A stretch of 64,000 nt of DNA, from positions 3,410,001 to 3,474,000 of the forward strand of contig NZ_JAUSQU010000001.1 in assembly GCF_030811455.1 (NCBI RefSeq). Reading direction: 5' to 3'. The notes under the pieces were generated by a model that was given only the letters and a program-made list of their open reading frames with translations, made no database searches and was not told the origin of the DNA. Within the stretch, counting starts at the first letter, position 1; each line of letters begins with the position of its first letter. Below are positions 1-7,452 of this stretch, piece by piece. The position numbers and the translations under genes were made by a program. The DNA comes from Streptosporangium lutulentum. GTDB lineage: Bacteria; Actinomycetota; Actinomycetes; Streptosporangiales; Streptosporangiaceae.

Positions 1-1171
1 CGGAGAAGTCGAGGGAGGCGTCCGGCACCGGGGCCGCCACGGGCACCCCGTGCGCCAGGCAGGTCTCCAGGACCCGGACATCGATCTCGCGGCGGCCGTT
101 GGAGAGCCCGTCCAGCCGCACCGGGACGCCGTCGGCGGCGAGCCGGGCGCTCATGGAGACGACGAGGGCGGCGAACTCCCGCGGCACGGTTCTGGCGTAT
201 CTGTCCCGGTGAGGCCGCTGAGCGTGCAGCACCGCCCGGCCGAGCCAGCCGGCCGCGCCGTCCGAGGGCTCCACGCCGTAGGCGTCGTCGCCGGTCAGGG
301 CGGCGAGCGCCTCGCACTCTCCGAGGAGTTCCAGCCACCAGCCGTCGATCCCGTCGGCGGAGGGGAACAGCTCCAGCAGCATGCTCCGCACCCGGGGCGA
401 GGCTTTCGCCAGCGAGACGAGCTCCGGGCGCAGCGCCTTCCACAGCTCCGCGGGGGCATGACGGAACGCGGGCAGCGGCAGCAGCCGCTCGATGAGGCGC
501 CGCCGCTCGTCGGCCGGTTCGTTCCCGGCGGCCTCCGCGAGCGTCGTGATCTGGCGGGGCAGCTCCGGCCAGGGCGGCAGCCCGCTCCGCGTGCGGACCT
601 CGGCCAGCTCGGCCAGCGCGTCGAGGGCGGGCTTGGGCTCGAACCGGTCTCGCAGCCCGGCCGCGAACCGGCCGGCGGTCTTGCCGCTCAGCGCACCGGC
701 CGCCGCGAACTCCAGGTGGGCCGCGCACCATGAGGCGGCCTCGATCGGCAGTGAGTGCGTCTCTTCGGCCTCGCGCGCCCTGCCGAACGCGGAGGCGGCC
801 CGCTTGGCGTCGCCCGCCCGCAGGAGTGCCCGGGCGGCATGCTCCCAGAAGACCGGCAGCTGCTCGACGGGCAGGCCGCGGGCCAACCGCCCGTAGATGT
901 CCGCCGCGTCGCCGGACGTGGCGCGGGATGCCCGATGGAGGACGGGGACGGTGGCCAGAGCCGTCTTCGCACCGGCAGGGTCGTGGACCAGCGCCCATGC
1001 CGGGTAGGCCCTGGTCTCCAGCGCCTGCCGGGGTATCGGCTCGTGCACGGCGCCCCGGTCGTCACGGCAGATCAGCTCGTTGTCGTCGTCGAGGCTCAGC
1101 TCGTATCCGTTCCCGGCCGGAGCCCACTGCCGCGGGTCTGCCGGTGACGTCAAATCTCCCATGCCCGGCAT
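1..1171 (-). CDS. Large uncharacterised actinobacterial protein, N-terminal part (3' end outside window)
   Basis: The frame is open from an ATG at 1171 (or a second in-frame ATG at 1162) down to base 1, so the C-terminus lies off the left edge. About 390 residues are visible. Codon third positions are strongly GC-rich in this frame, while the other open frames here are shadows. The start region reads MGDLTSPADPRQW. Further in are YPAWALVHDPAG and a helical block with LPVEQLPVFWEHAARALL followed by AFGRAREAEETH, which looks like TPR- or HEAT-like helical repeats. I recall long (over 1,000 residue) uncharacterised actinomycete proteins with this same WALVHDP...FWE...FxRAREAE pattern, but no function is established. 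No signal peptide or membrane segment is seen. No strong Shine-Dalgarno sequence decides between the two ATGs. Confidence 0.75.
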   Translation of the reverse strand, partial: MPGMGDLTSPADPRQWAPAGNGYELSLDDDNELICRDDRGAVHEPIPRQALETRAYPAWALVHDPAGAKTALATVPVLHRASRATSGDAADIYGRLARGLPVEQLPVFWEHAARALLRAGDAKRAASAFGRAREAEETHSLPIEAASWCAAHLEFAAAGALSGKTAGRFAAGLRDRFEPKPALDALAELAEVRTRSGLPPWPELPRQITTLAEAAGNEPADERRRLIERLLPLPAFRHAPAELWKALRPELVSLAKASPRVRSMLLELFPSADGIDGWWLELLGECEALAALTGDDAYGVEPSDGAAGWLGRAVLHAQRPHRDRYARTVPREFAALVVSMSARLAADGVPVRLDGLSNGRREIDVRVLETCLAHGVPVAAPVPDASLDFS

Positions 1172-1391
1172 GCTCGCAGACAAGGCCGACAAGATCCGCA
1201 TTTGGGCGATCTCCCCAAGATTCCGGGGGCCTGCGGGCGGTCGGCGGCGGGGGACGCGCTTCGGCCGAACCCGGCTCCCAACGGCGGCGCCAGGACCGGC
1301 ATTCCCGGGACCAGGACAGAAGGTCTTCCGTACGGTGGCGGCGAGGTGACGAGCAGGGCGTCGGTGGCGATGAGCGTGTCGGCCGGTCCGG

Positions 1392-2189
1392 TCACGCGTC
1401 GTGCCAGCCTCCGTCGATGCGCAAGGTCGCGCCGGTGATGTAACCCGCCACCGGGCTGGCCAGGAACGCGACGAGGTCGGCGTACTCGCGGGGCCGGCCG
1501 ACGCGGCCGACGTCGTTGGGCGAGAGCCCGTTGACGAGGTTCGGCTCGATCTCCCGCCAGGTCTCCCCCCAGCCGTTCCGCCGACCCATGTTCACCAGGA
1601 ATTCCTGGATGGCGGGGGTGAGAACGCCTCCCGCCGCGACGGAGTTCGACGTCACCCCGGAATGCCTCAGCTCACGCGAGAGGGACGTGGCGAGGGTGTT
1701 CCGAGCGGCGTTGGTCGCCGCGTAATGGGGCTGGCTCGCCGCGGGCAGCTCGCCGGTGACGCTGCTGATCTGAATGACCCGTCCCCATCCGCGCTCACGC
1801 ATGCCGGGAACGAGGCGCTGGATCATTCGCACACTGGAGATGACATTTACATTGTAGATTTCGGCCCAGTCCTCGGGAGAGGAGCCGGTCCAGCTCATCG
1901 TCATGTCGTAGACGCCGACGTTGTTGACGAGGATGTCGACCGGCCCGCCTCCGGTCACCGCGGCCTCGACCGCGTCGGCGCCGGCGTCCGTGCCGAGGTC
2001 GCCGATGGCGACGGCGGCGTCACCGCCGTCCTCACGGATGGACGTGGCCACCGCCGCGGTCCTTGCCTCGTCCCGTCCGTGGACGACGACGGAGGCGCCT
2101 TCGGCGGCCAGCAGCTTGACGATCGTCTCACCGAGCCCGCTGCTCGATCCGGTCACGAGTGCCCGCTTGCCGCTGAGTCGCAAATCCAT
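1392..2189 (-). CDS. SDR-family NAD(P)-dependent oxidoreductase
   Basis: 265 residues, the normal size for a classical short-chain dehydrogenase/reductase. The N-terminal Rossmann motif is TGSSSGLGE (TGxxxGxG), followed by the NNVGVYD element (NNAG-like). The catalytic Ser is in ISSVTGE and the YxxxK position reads YAATNAA, so the catalytic Tyr is present but Lys is replaced by Asn, which may impair proton relay. The C-terminal end is GYITGATLRIDGGWHDA, typical of the family. The start at 2189 is chosen because GGAG lies 8 bases upstream; the frame remains open further upstream but without a ribosome site. The substrate cannot be predicted. The gene is divergent from the iron-boxed exporter operon, and its upstream region holds several GTCCA dyads that could bind a dedicated repressor. 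Confidence 0.85.
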   Translation of the reverse strand: MDLRLSGKRALVTGSSSGLGETIVKLLAAEGASVVVHGRDEARTAAVATSIREDGGDAAVAIGDLGTDAGADAVEAAVTGGGPVDILVNNVGVYDMTMSWTGSSPEDWAEIYNVNVISSVRMIQRLVPGMRERGWGRVIQISSVTGELPAASQPHYAATNAARNTLATSLSRELRHSGVTSNSVAAGGVLTPAIQEFLVNMGRRNGWGETWREIEPNLVNGLSPNDVGRVGRPREYADLVAFLASPVAGYITGATLRIDGGWHDA

Positions 2190-2256
2190 CGTGGTGATCT
2201 CCTTTACGCGCCCCCGACGCCTGTTCCGCGTTCGAGGGTTTTCCGGCGTTTGACGA

Positions 2257-2321
2257 GGTCCACCGCCCCGGGTGGACCATCGGGTCCAATATGCACGCCA
2301 AAAATTGGACTGGCAAGTCCA
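2257..2321. promoter_or_regulatory. Cluster of GTCCA/TGGAC dyads upstream of the SDR gene
   Basis: Three overlapping inverted repeats share a GTCCA half-site. GGTCCACC (2257-2264) pairs with GGTGGACC (2271-2278). GTCCAAT (2284-2290) pairs with ATTGGAC (2304-2310). TGGACT (2306-2311) pairs with AGTCCA (2316-2321). All three dyads are exact. They sit 70-130 bp before the SDR start, where an operator would lie. The regulator is not identifiable here. Confidence 0.45.
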
Positions 2322-2436
2322 GTTCATTCGCCCGGCTCGACCCGTCGGAGGCGCGCGCGAGGGAGGCCCGATCCGGATCGGCGAGCACGCGAGCCCGCCG
2401 GCCGGAAACCGGCAGGACTGGCCCACCGCTGCAAAT

Positions 2437-2455
2437 GTAGGCTAGCCTTACCTAA
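2437..2455 (+). promoter_or_regulatory. Iron box (IdeR/DmdR1-type) upstream of the exporter operon
   Basis: GTAGGCTAGCCTTACCTAA matches the actinobacterial iron-box consensus TWAGGTWAGSCTWACCTWA at 17 of 19 positions. It lies 33 bases upstream of the first exporter gene, where iron-loaded repressor would block transcription. Confidence 0.85.
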
Positions 2456-2488
2456 ATTTCCTGATAGGGCTGTTCCTGAGGAGTACGG

Positions 2489-4183
2489 GTGGTTTTGGCG
2501 GCTTCGTCGGGACGAGATGTCCTGAGGCGTGCGATCAGGGGGCAACGGCGGGACGTCGCGCTCGGTTCACTCCTGGGAGCCGGGCACCAAGCCGGGGAGG
2601 CGCTGGTCCCCGTCCTGATCGGCATCGTGATCGACCAGGCCGTCGCCAGGGGCGAGGTGAGCGCGCTGCTGCTCTGGCTCGCCGTCCTCGCCGTGGTCTA
2701 CGTGGGACTGTCGTACAGCTTCCGTTTCGGCGCCCGCGCCGGGGAACGGGCCGCCGAACAGGCCGGTCACGTGCTGCGCGTGGAGCTCGTACGGCGGGTG
2801 CTGCACCCCGGCGGCGGGGCCGAGAACGGCCGGCTGCCGGGCGCCCTGACCACGATCGCGACCGAGGACGCCAAGCGGGTCGGCGCCGTGAACCTGGCGG
2901 TGATGTTCGGGATATCGGCGATCATGGGGCTTCTCGTGGGTGCCGTGGTGCTGCTGTGGATCTCCCTCCCGCTCGGCCTGATCGTGCTGCTGGGAACGCC
3001 GGTGCTGCTCTGGCTCGGGCACCTGGTGAGCAAGCCGCTGGAACGTCGCAGTGAGGCCGAGCAGGAGCGGGCCGCGCACGCGTCAGGCGTCGCCGCCGAC
3101 CTGGTGGCCGGGCTGCGGGTGCTCAAGGGCATCGGCGCCGAGGACGCGGCGGTCGACCGCTACCGGCGTACCAGCCGTGTCTCGCTGGTCGCCACCCTGC
3201 GCGCGGCGCGGGCGGAGGCCCTGCAGAACGGCACGGTGCTCGCCCTGACCGGGTGCTTCATCGCCGTCGTCGCGCTGGTCGGCGGGCGGCTCGCCGTCCA
3301 GGGCGACATCAGCCTGGGCCAGCTGGTCTCGGCGGTCGGGCTCGCGCTGTTCCTGCTCGGCCCGCTGGAGGTGTTCGCCTGGGTGAACGCCGATCTCGCC
3401 CAGGGCCGAGCGTCGGCGGCGCGCATCGCCGAGGTCCTGTCCACGCCCCCGGACGTCACGGCAGGCGGCGGGCGACTGCCGCTGCCGGTACGGGGTGAGG
3501 TACGGCTGCGCGGCGTCAGTCACGGCGGGCTGCGCGAGGTCGACCTGGACGTCGCGCCCGGCGAGCTGCTCGGCGTGGCCGCGACCGACCCCGCGGACGC
3601 GGCGGCCCTGCTGCGCTGCCTGAGCCGGCAGGCCGACCCCGAGGCCGGGGTGGTCGAGCTGGACGGCGTATCGCTGCGCGAGCTGGACCCGGCCGACCTC
3701 CGCCTGGCGGTGCTGGTGGCCGAGCACGACGCGGACCTGTTCGAGGGCACCCTGTGGAGCAATGTCGGCGCCGCCGGTCCCGGGTCGGCCGATCCGGGAC
3801 CGGCGATGGCCGCGGCCGGAGCCGACGAGATCGTCCGGGCGATGCCCCGGGGCGGCGACACGGCGGTGAGCGGGCGCGGGCACTCACTGTCCGGCGGGCA
3901 GCGCCAGCGCGTGGCCCTCGCCCGGGCTCTGGCCGCCGACCGGGCCGTGCTGGTGGTCCATGATCCGACCACCGCGGTCGACGGGGTCACCGAGGCCGGC
4001 ATCGCCCCCGGCATCCGTGAGATCCGCCGGGGCCGCACGACGATCCTGGTCACCACCAGCCCCGCGCTGCTCGCGGTCGCCGACCGGGTGGTGTTGCTCG
4101 ACGGCGGCCGGATCACCGACACGGCCTCACACGCCGACCTGGTACGACGCCATGCCGCCTACCGGACGGCGGTCCTCGCGTGA
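2489..4183 (+). CDS. ABC exporter half-transporter, degenerate NBD subunit (siderophore export)
   Basis: 564 residues with the order TMD then NBD. About six membrane helices (roughly residues 20-310) are followed by a nucleotide-binding domain. The NBD keeps a perfect signature motif, LSGGQRQR. It has lost nearly everything else: the Walker A region reads VAATDPADAA with no GK(S/T), the Q-loop Gln is replaced (VAEHD), the Walker B end is HDPTTAVD with Asp in place of the catalytic Glu, and the H-loop His is missing (TTSPALL). That is the pattern of the non-catalytic half of a heterodimeric exporter. The GTG start has GAGGAG 5 bases upstream and an iron box before it. The partner follows directly. 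The role as siderophore exporter is inferred from iron control and neighbours. Confidence 0.85.
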   Translation: MVLAASSGRDVLRRAIRGQRRDVALGSLLGAGHQAGEALVPVLIGIVIDQAVARGEVSALLLWLAVLAVVYVGLSYSFRFGARAGERAAEQAGHVLRVELVRRVLHPGGGAENGRLPGALTTIATEDAKRVGAVNLAVMFGISAIMGLLVGAVVLLWISLPLGLIVLLGTPVLLWLGHLVSKPLERRSEAEQERAAHASGVAADLVAGLRVLKGIGAEDAAVDRYRRTSRVSLVATLRAARAEALQNGTVLALTGCFIAVVALVGGRLAVQGDISLGQLVSAVGLALFLLGPLEVFAWVNADLAQGRASAARIAEVLSTPPDVTAGGGRLPLPVRGEVRLRGVSHGGLREVDLDVAPGELLGVAATDPADAAALLRCLSRQADPEAGVVELDGVSLRELDPADLRLAVLVAEHDADLFEGTLWSNVGAAGPGSADPGPAMAAAGADEIVRAMPRGGDTAVSGRGHSLSGGQRQRVALARALAADRAVLVVHDPTTAVDGVTEAGIAPGIREIRRGRTTILVTTSPALLAVADRVVLLDGGRITDTASHADLVRRHAAYRTAVLA

Positions 4184-4239
4184 GCGGCGGCCCCGGTACC
4201 GGGAAGGCCGAGACGACGACCACCACGGAGGACCACCAG

Positions 4240-6135
4240 ATGCCGGATCCGGCCGGAGCCGACACCCCGGACACCTCACGGGACCGGGAGGCGGACGCGG
4301 CGCGGGCGCCGGAGGGGGCTCGGGAGCTGCTGCCCGTCGCGACCCCGGCCCGGACCCGCGCCGTCGTCCGCGAGCTGCTGCGCCCGCACCGGGGACTGCT
4401 CCTCGGCGGATTCGTCGTGATGGTCGCGGCGACCGTCGTGGGACTGCTCACGCAGCCGCTGCTGGGACACATCGTGGACCTGGTCACCGTCCGCCGCCCG
4501 GTCGAGGCGCTCACCATGCCGGCGGTGCTCCTGGTGCTCGTCGCGGTCGCACAGGGAATCACCACCGCGCTCGGGCTGTCGCTGATCTCGCAGCTCGGGG
4601 AGACCGTGCTCGCCCGGTTGCGCGAACGGTTCGTCGAGCGAGCCCTGGGTCTGCCCCTGGAGCAACTGGAGAAGGCCGGCTCGGGCGACCTCACCGCCCG
4701 CATCACCGGCGACGTCTCGCTGGTGGCCGAGGCCATCCGGAGCGCCCTTCCCGAGCTGGTCCGTTCGGTGCTGGCCATCGTGCTGACGCTGGGGGCGCTG
4801 GCGGTGCTCGACTGGCGGTTCATGCTCGCGGCACTGCTCGCGGTGCCGATCCAGGCGCACACCGCGCGCTGGTACGTGCGCAGAGCCTCCTCGATCTACG
4901 CCGAGCAGCGCGTCGCCACCGGCGTCCAGCAGCAGCAGTTGCTGGATACCATCGGCGGCGCCTCCACCGTCCGGGCGTTCCGGCTGGAGGATGAGCACAC
5001 CGAGCTGGTCACCCGGCGATCCTGGTCCGCGGTGGAGCTGACGATGCGCGGGGTCCGGCTGATGCTGCGGTTCTACAGCCGTCTGCACCTGGGCGAGTAC
5101 ATCGGTCTGGCCGCGGTCCTGGTGGTCGGGTTCCTCCTGGTACGCAGCGGATCCACGTCCATCGGCACCGCGACGGCCGCGGCACTGTACTTCCACAGCC
5201 TGTTCACGCCGATCAACTCCGCGCTCGTGCTGATCGACGACGCGCAGTCTGCCGGCGCGAGCCTCGCCCGGCTGGTCGGGGTCGCCGACCGGCCGGTGGA
5301 GGAGCCGGAGCGGACGCGCGCGCGGTCGCCGGAACCCACCGCCCCGCTGGACGAGGTGGTGACGGTGACCGGGGTCGATCACGCGTACGAGCCCGGCCGG
5401 CCCGTGCTGCACGACGTGAACCTCACGCTCCGATCCGGGGAGCGCGTGGCCCTGGTCGGCGCCAGCGGCGCGGGCAAGACCACGCTCGCCAAGCTCATCG
5501 CCGGCATCCACCGGCCGACCACCGGTTCCGTACGGCTGGCCGTCGCCGGACCGCACGGGACCGGCCCCGCGGTGGCCCTGGTCACCCAGGAGGTGCACGT
5601 CTTCGCCGGGCCGCTCGCCGACGACCTGCGGCTGGCCGGCCCCGGCGCCACCGACGACGAGCTGCGCGAGGCTCTCACCCGGGTGGGCGCCCTGACCTGG
5701 GCCGAGGCCCTGCCCGACGGCCTGGAAACGGTCGTGGGCGAGGGCGGCCACCGCCTCACCGCCACGCAGGTCCAGCACCTCGCCCTCGCCCGGCTGGTCC
5801 TGGCCGGCCCGCCGATCGCCGTGCTCGACGAGGCGACGGCCGAGGCGGGCAGCGCCGGGGCCCGTGTCCTGGAGAAGGCGACCGAGCGGGCGATCGAGGG
5901 CCGCACCGCCCTGATCGTCGCCCATCGGCTCACCCAGGCCGCGACCGCCGACCGCATCGTCGTCATGGACGACGGCCGGATCGTGGAGAGCGGCGGGCAC
6001 GACGAGCTGCGCGCCGCCGGCGGAACCTACGCCGCCCTCTGGGGGGCGTGGTCGGACACCCGCTTCGCCGCTCCTTCGCATGACACTGCACCACCCGCCG
6101 GCTCCCCCGCCCAGGACGCCGCCGCTCCCCTCTGA
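4240..6135 (+). CDS. ABC exporter half-transporter, catalytic-Walker subunit (siderophore export)
   Basis: TMD-NBD half-transporter of 631 residues from this start. The NBD has an intact Walker A (GASGAGKTT), Q-loop (VTQEVHVF), Walker B with catalytic Glu (AVLDEAT) and H-loop (AHRLTQ). Its signature is degraded to LTATQ. It therefore complements the upstream subunit: its Walker A/B plus the partner's LSGGQ make one competent ATP site, and the other site is dead. I chose ATG 4240 because ACGGAGGA lies just upstream. An in-frame GTG at 4180 overlaps the previous stop (GTGA) and could give a coupled product 20 residues longer. The Asp/Ala-rich N-terminus (about 50 residues) precedes the first helix. 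Confidence 0.85.
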   Translation: MPDPAGADTPDTSRDREADAARAPEGARELLPVATPARTRAVVRELLRPHRGLLLGGFVVMVAATVVGLLTQPLLGHIVDLVTVRRPVEALTMPAVLLVLVAVAQGITTALGLSLISQLGETVLARLRERFVERALGLPLEQLEKAGSGDLTARITGDVSLVAEAIRSALPELVRSVLAIVLTLGALAVLDWRFMLAALLAVPIQAHTARWYVRRASSIYAEQRVATGVQQQQLLDTIGGASTVRAFRLEDEHTELVTRRSWSAVELTMRGVRLMLRFYSRLHLGEYIGLAAVLVVGFLLVRSGSTSIGTATAAALYFHSLFTPINSALVLIDDAQSAGASLARLVGVADRPVEEPERTRARSPEPTAPLDEVVTVTGVDHAYEPGRPVLHDVNLTLRSGERVALVGASGAGKTTLAKLIAGIHRPTTGSVRLAVAGPHGTGPAVALVTQEVHVFAGPLADDLRLAGPGATDDELREALTRVGALTWAEALPDGLETVVGEGGHRLTATQVQHLALARLVLAGPPIAVLDEATAEAGSAGARVLEKATERAIEGRTALIVAHRLTQAATADRIVVMDDGRIVESGGHDELRAAGGTYAALWGAWSDTRFAAPSHDTAPPAGSPAQDAAAPL

Positions 6136-6187
6136 CCTTCCACACCCAACGCGTCCACCGTCTGACGAGAAAACGAAGGACCCCCTG

Positions 6188-7264
6188 ATGCTCCGCTCCC
6201 TGAGAGGCGCCCGGCTCGCCGCGGCGTTCGTCTCCATGCTGCTGCTCTCCGGTACCGCCGCCGCGTGCGGCTCCGGCTCCGGCTCCCCCGCCGCCGCTCC
6301 CGGCACCGCGGGCTCCGGCGCCGCCGCACCGGGGAGCGGCGCCTTCCCGGTGACGATCGAGAACAAGTTCGGCAGCACCACCATCACGTCCGAACCCCAG
6401 CGGATCGTCACGGTCGGCCTGACCGACCAGGACGCCGTGCTGGCCCTCGGCAAGGTCCCGGTCGGCACCACCGACTGGCTCGGCGGCTACAAGGGCGCCA
6501 TCGGCCCCTGGGCGACCGGCAAGCTGGGCTCCGCCGCCGTGCCGACCATGCTCACCGACACCGGCACCGGACCGCAGGTCGAGAAGATCGCCGCGCTCGC
6601 GCCGGACCTGATCCTCGCGCTGTACTCGGGCCTCACCAAGGAGCAGTACGAGACCCTGTCGAAGCTGGCCCCGGTCGTGGCCCAGCCGAAGGAGTACAAC
6701 GACTACGGCATCCCCTGGCAGGCGCAGACCGAGATCATCGGCAAGGCCCTCGGCAAGGAGGCCGAGGGCAGGAAGCTCGTCGAGGACGTCACCGCCTCGT
6801 TCGCGGCCGCAAGGAAGGAGCACCCGGAGTTCGCCGGGGCCGGTGCCGTGGTGGCCACGCCGTACGAGGGGTTCTTCGTCTACGGCAGCCAGGACTCACG
6901 CTCGCGCACCCTCACCTCGCTCGGCTTCACACTGCCGTCCGATCTCGACACCGTCATCGGTGACCAGTTCGGCGCCAGCATCAGCAAGGAGCGCAGCGAC
7001 CTGCTCGACCAGAAGGCGATCGTGTGGACCGTGCCCGACCTCGTCAAGGGCCCGGCCGCGCTGCACGAGGACAAGCTCTACAAGGATCTGAACGTGGCGA
7101 AGGAGAGCCGCGAGGTCTTCATCGGGGAATCCACCGACTACGGCAAGGCCTTCTCGTTCGTCACCGTGCTGAGCCTGCCGTACGTCATCGAGCGGCTCGT
7201 TCCGCAGCTCGCGGCGGCCGTCGACGGCGACCCCGCCACGAAGGTGGAGGAGCCGGCGGCCTGA
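6188..7264 (+). CDS. Ferric-siderophore-binding lipoprotein (FecB/FhuD family)
   Basis: 358 residues. The N-terminus has a basic start and a hydrophobic stretch ending in AFVSMLLLSGTAAAC, a lipoprotein signal with the lipidated Cys at about residue 27, then a Gly/Ser/Ala linker. The mature part has the periplasmic-binding-protein fold of family III (PF01497-like): RIVTVGLTDQDAVLALG, LAPDLILALYSG and later SDLLDQKAIVWTV. It should capture the iron-loaded siderophore outside the membrane and hand it to a FecCD-type permease. No permease is adjacent; the only one in the window is the 40787-43792 importer. The start is set by AAGGA before ATG 6188; the frame is open further upstream inside the exporter gene. 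It ends in a strong hairpin. Confidence 0.9.
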   Translation: MLRSLRGARLAAAFVSMLLLSGTAAACGSGSGSPAAAPGTAGSGAAAPGSGAFPVTIENKFGSTTITSEPQRIVTVGLTDQDAVLALGKVPVGTTDWLGGYKGAIGPWATGKLGSAAVPTMLTDTGTGPQVEKIAALAPDLILALYSGLTKEQYETLSKLAPVVAQPKEYNDYGIPWQAQTEIIGKALGKEAEGRKLVEDVTASFAAARKEHPEFAGAGAVVATPYEGFFVYGSQDSRSRTLTSLGFTLPSDLDTVIGDQFGASISKERSDLLDQKAIVWTVPDLVKGPAALHEDKLYKDLNVAKESREVFIGESTDYGKAFSFVTVLSLPYVIERLVPQLAAAVDGDPATKVEEPAA

Positions 7265-7279
7265 CGCGCCACGAGAGAA

Positions 7280-7319
7280 GGAGGGCCGGGCCGCGAGCCG
7301 ATTCGCGGCCCGGCCCTCC
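7280..7319. terminator. Strong hairpin between convergent genes
   Basis: A 17-bp perfect stem (7280-7296 with 7303-7319, starting GGAGGGCCGGG) closes a six-base loop. There is no T-tract, as is common in actinomycetes. It sits 16 bases after the binding-protein stop and downstream of the convergent GH42 gene, so it may serve both. Confidence 0.75.
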
Positions 7320-7452
7320 GCGTTCTCCGGGTGCCGTTCGGGATGATCGCCCGCCGTTCCCGAGCCGGAGGCCACCGCCGCGGCCCGGATCCCCGCCGAC
7401 TCAACGGCGCCCGTTCCCCTGCCGGCCGCGCGTGGTGCTGCCGGGGGGTGCG

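Noticed and set aside
4276-6471. A 731-codon minus-strand frame across the second exporter gene
   Set aside because: Composition is shadow-like; the plus frame has Walker, Q-loop and H-loop motifs.
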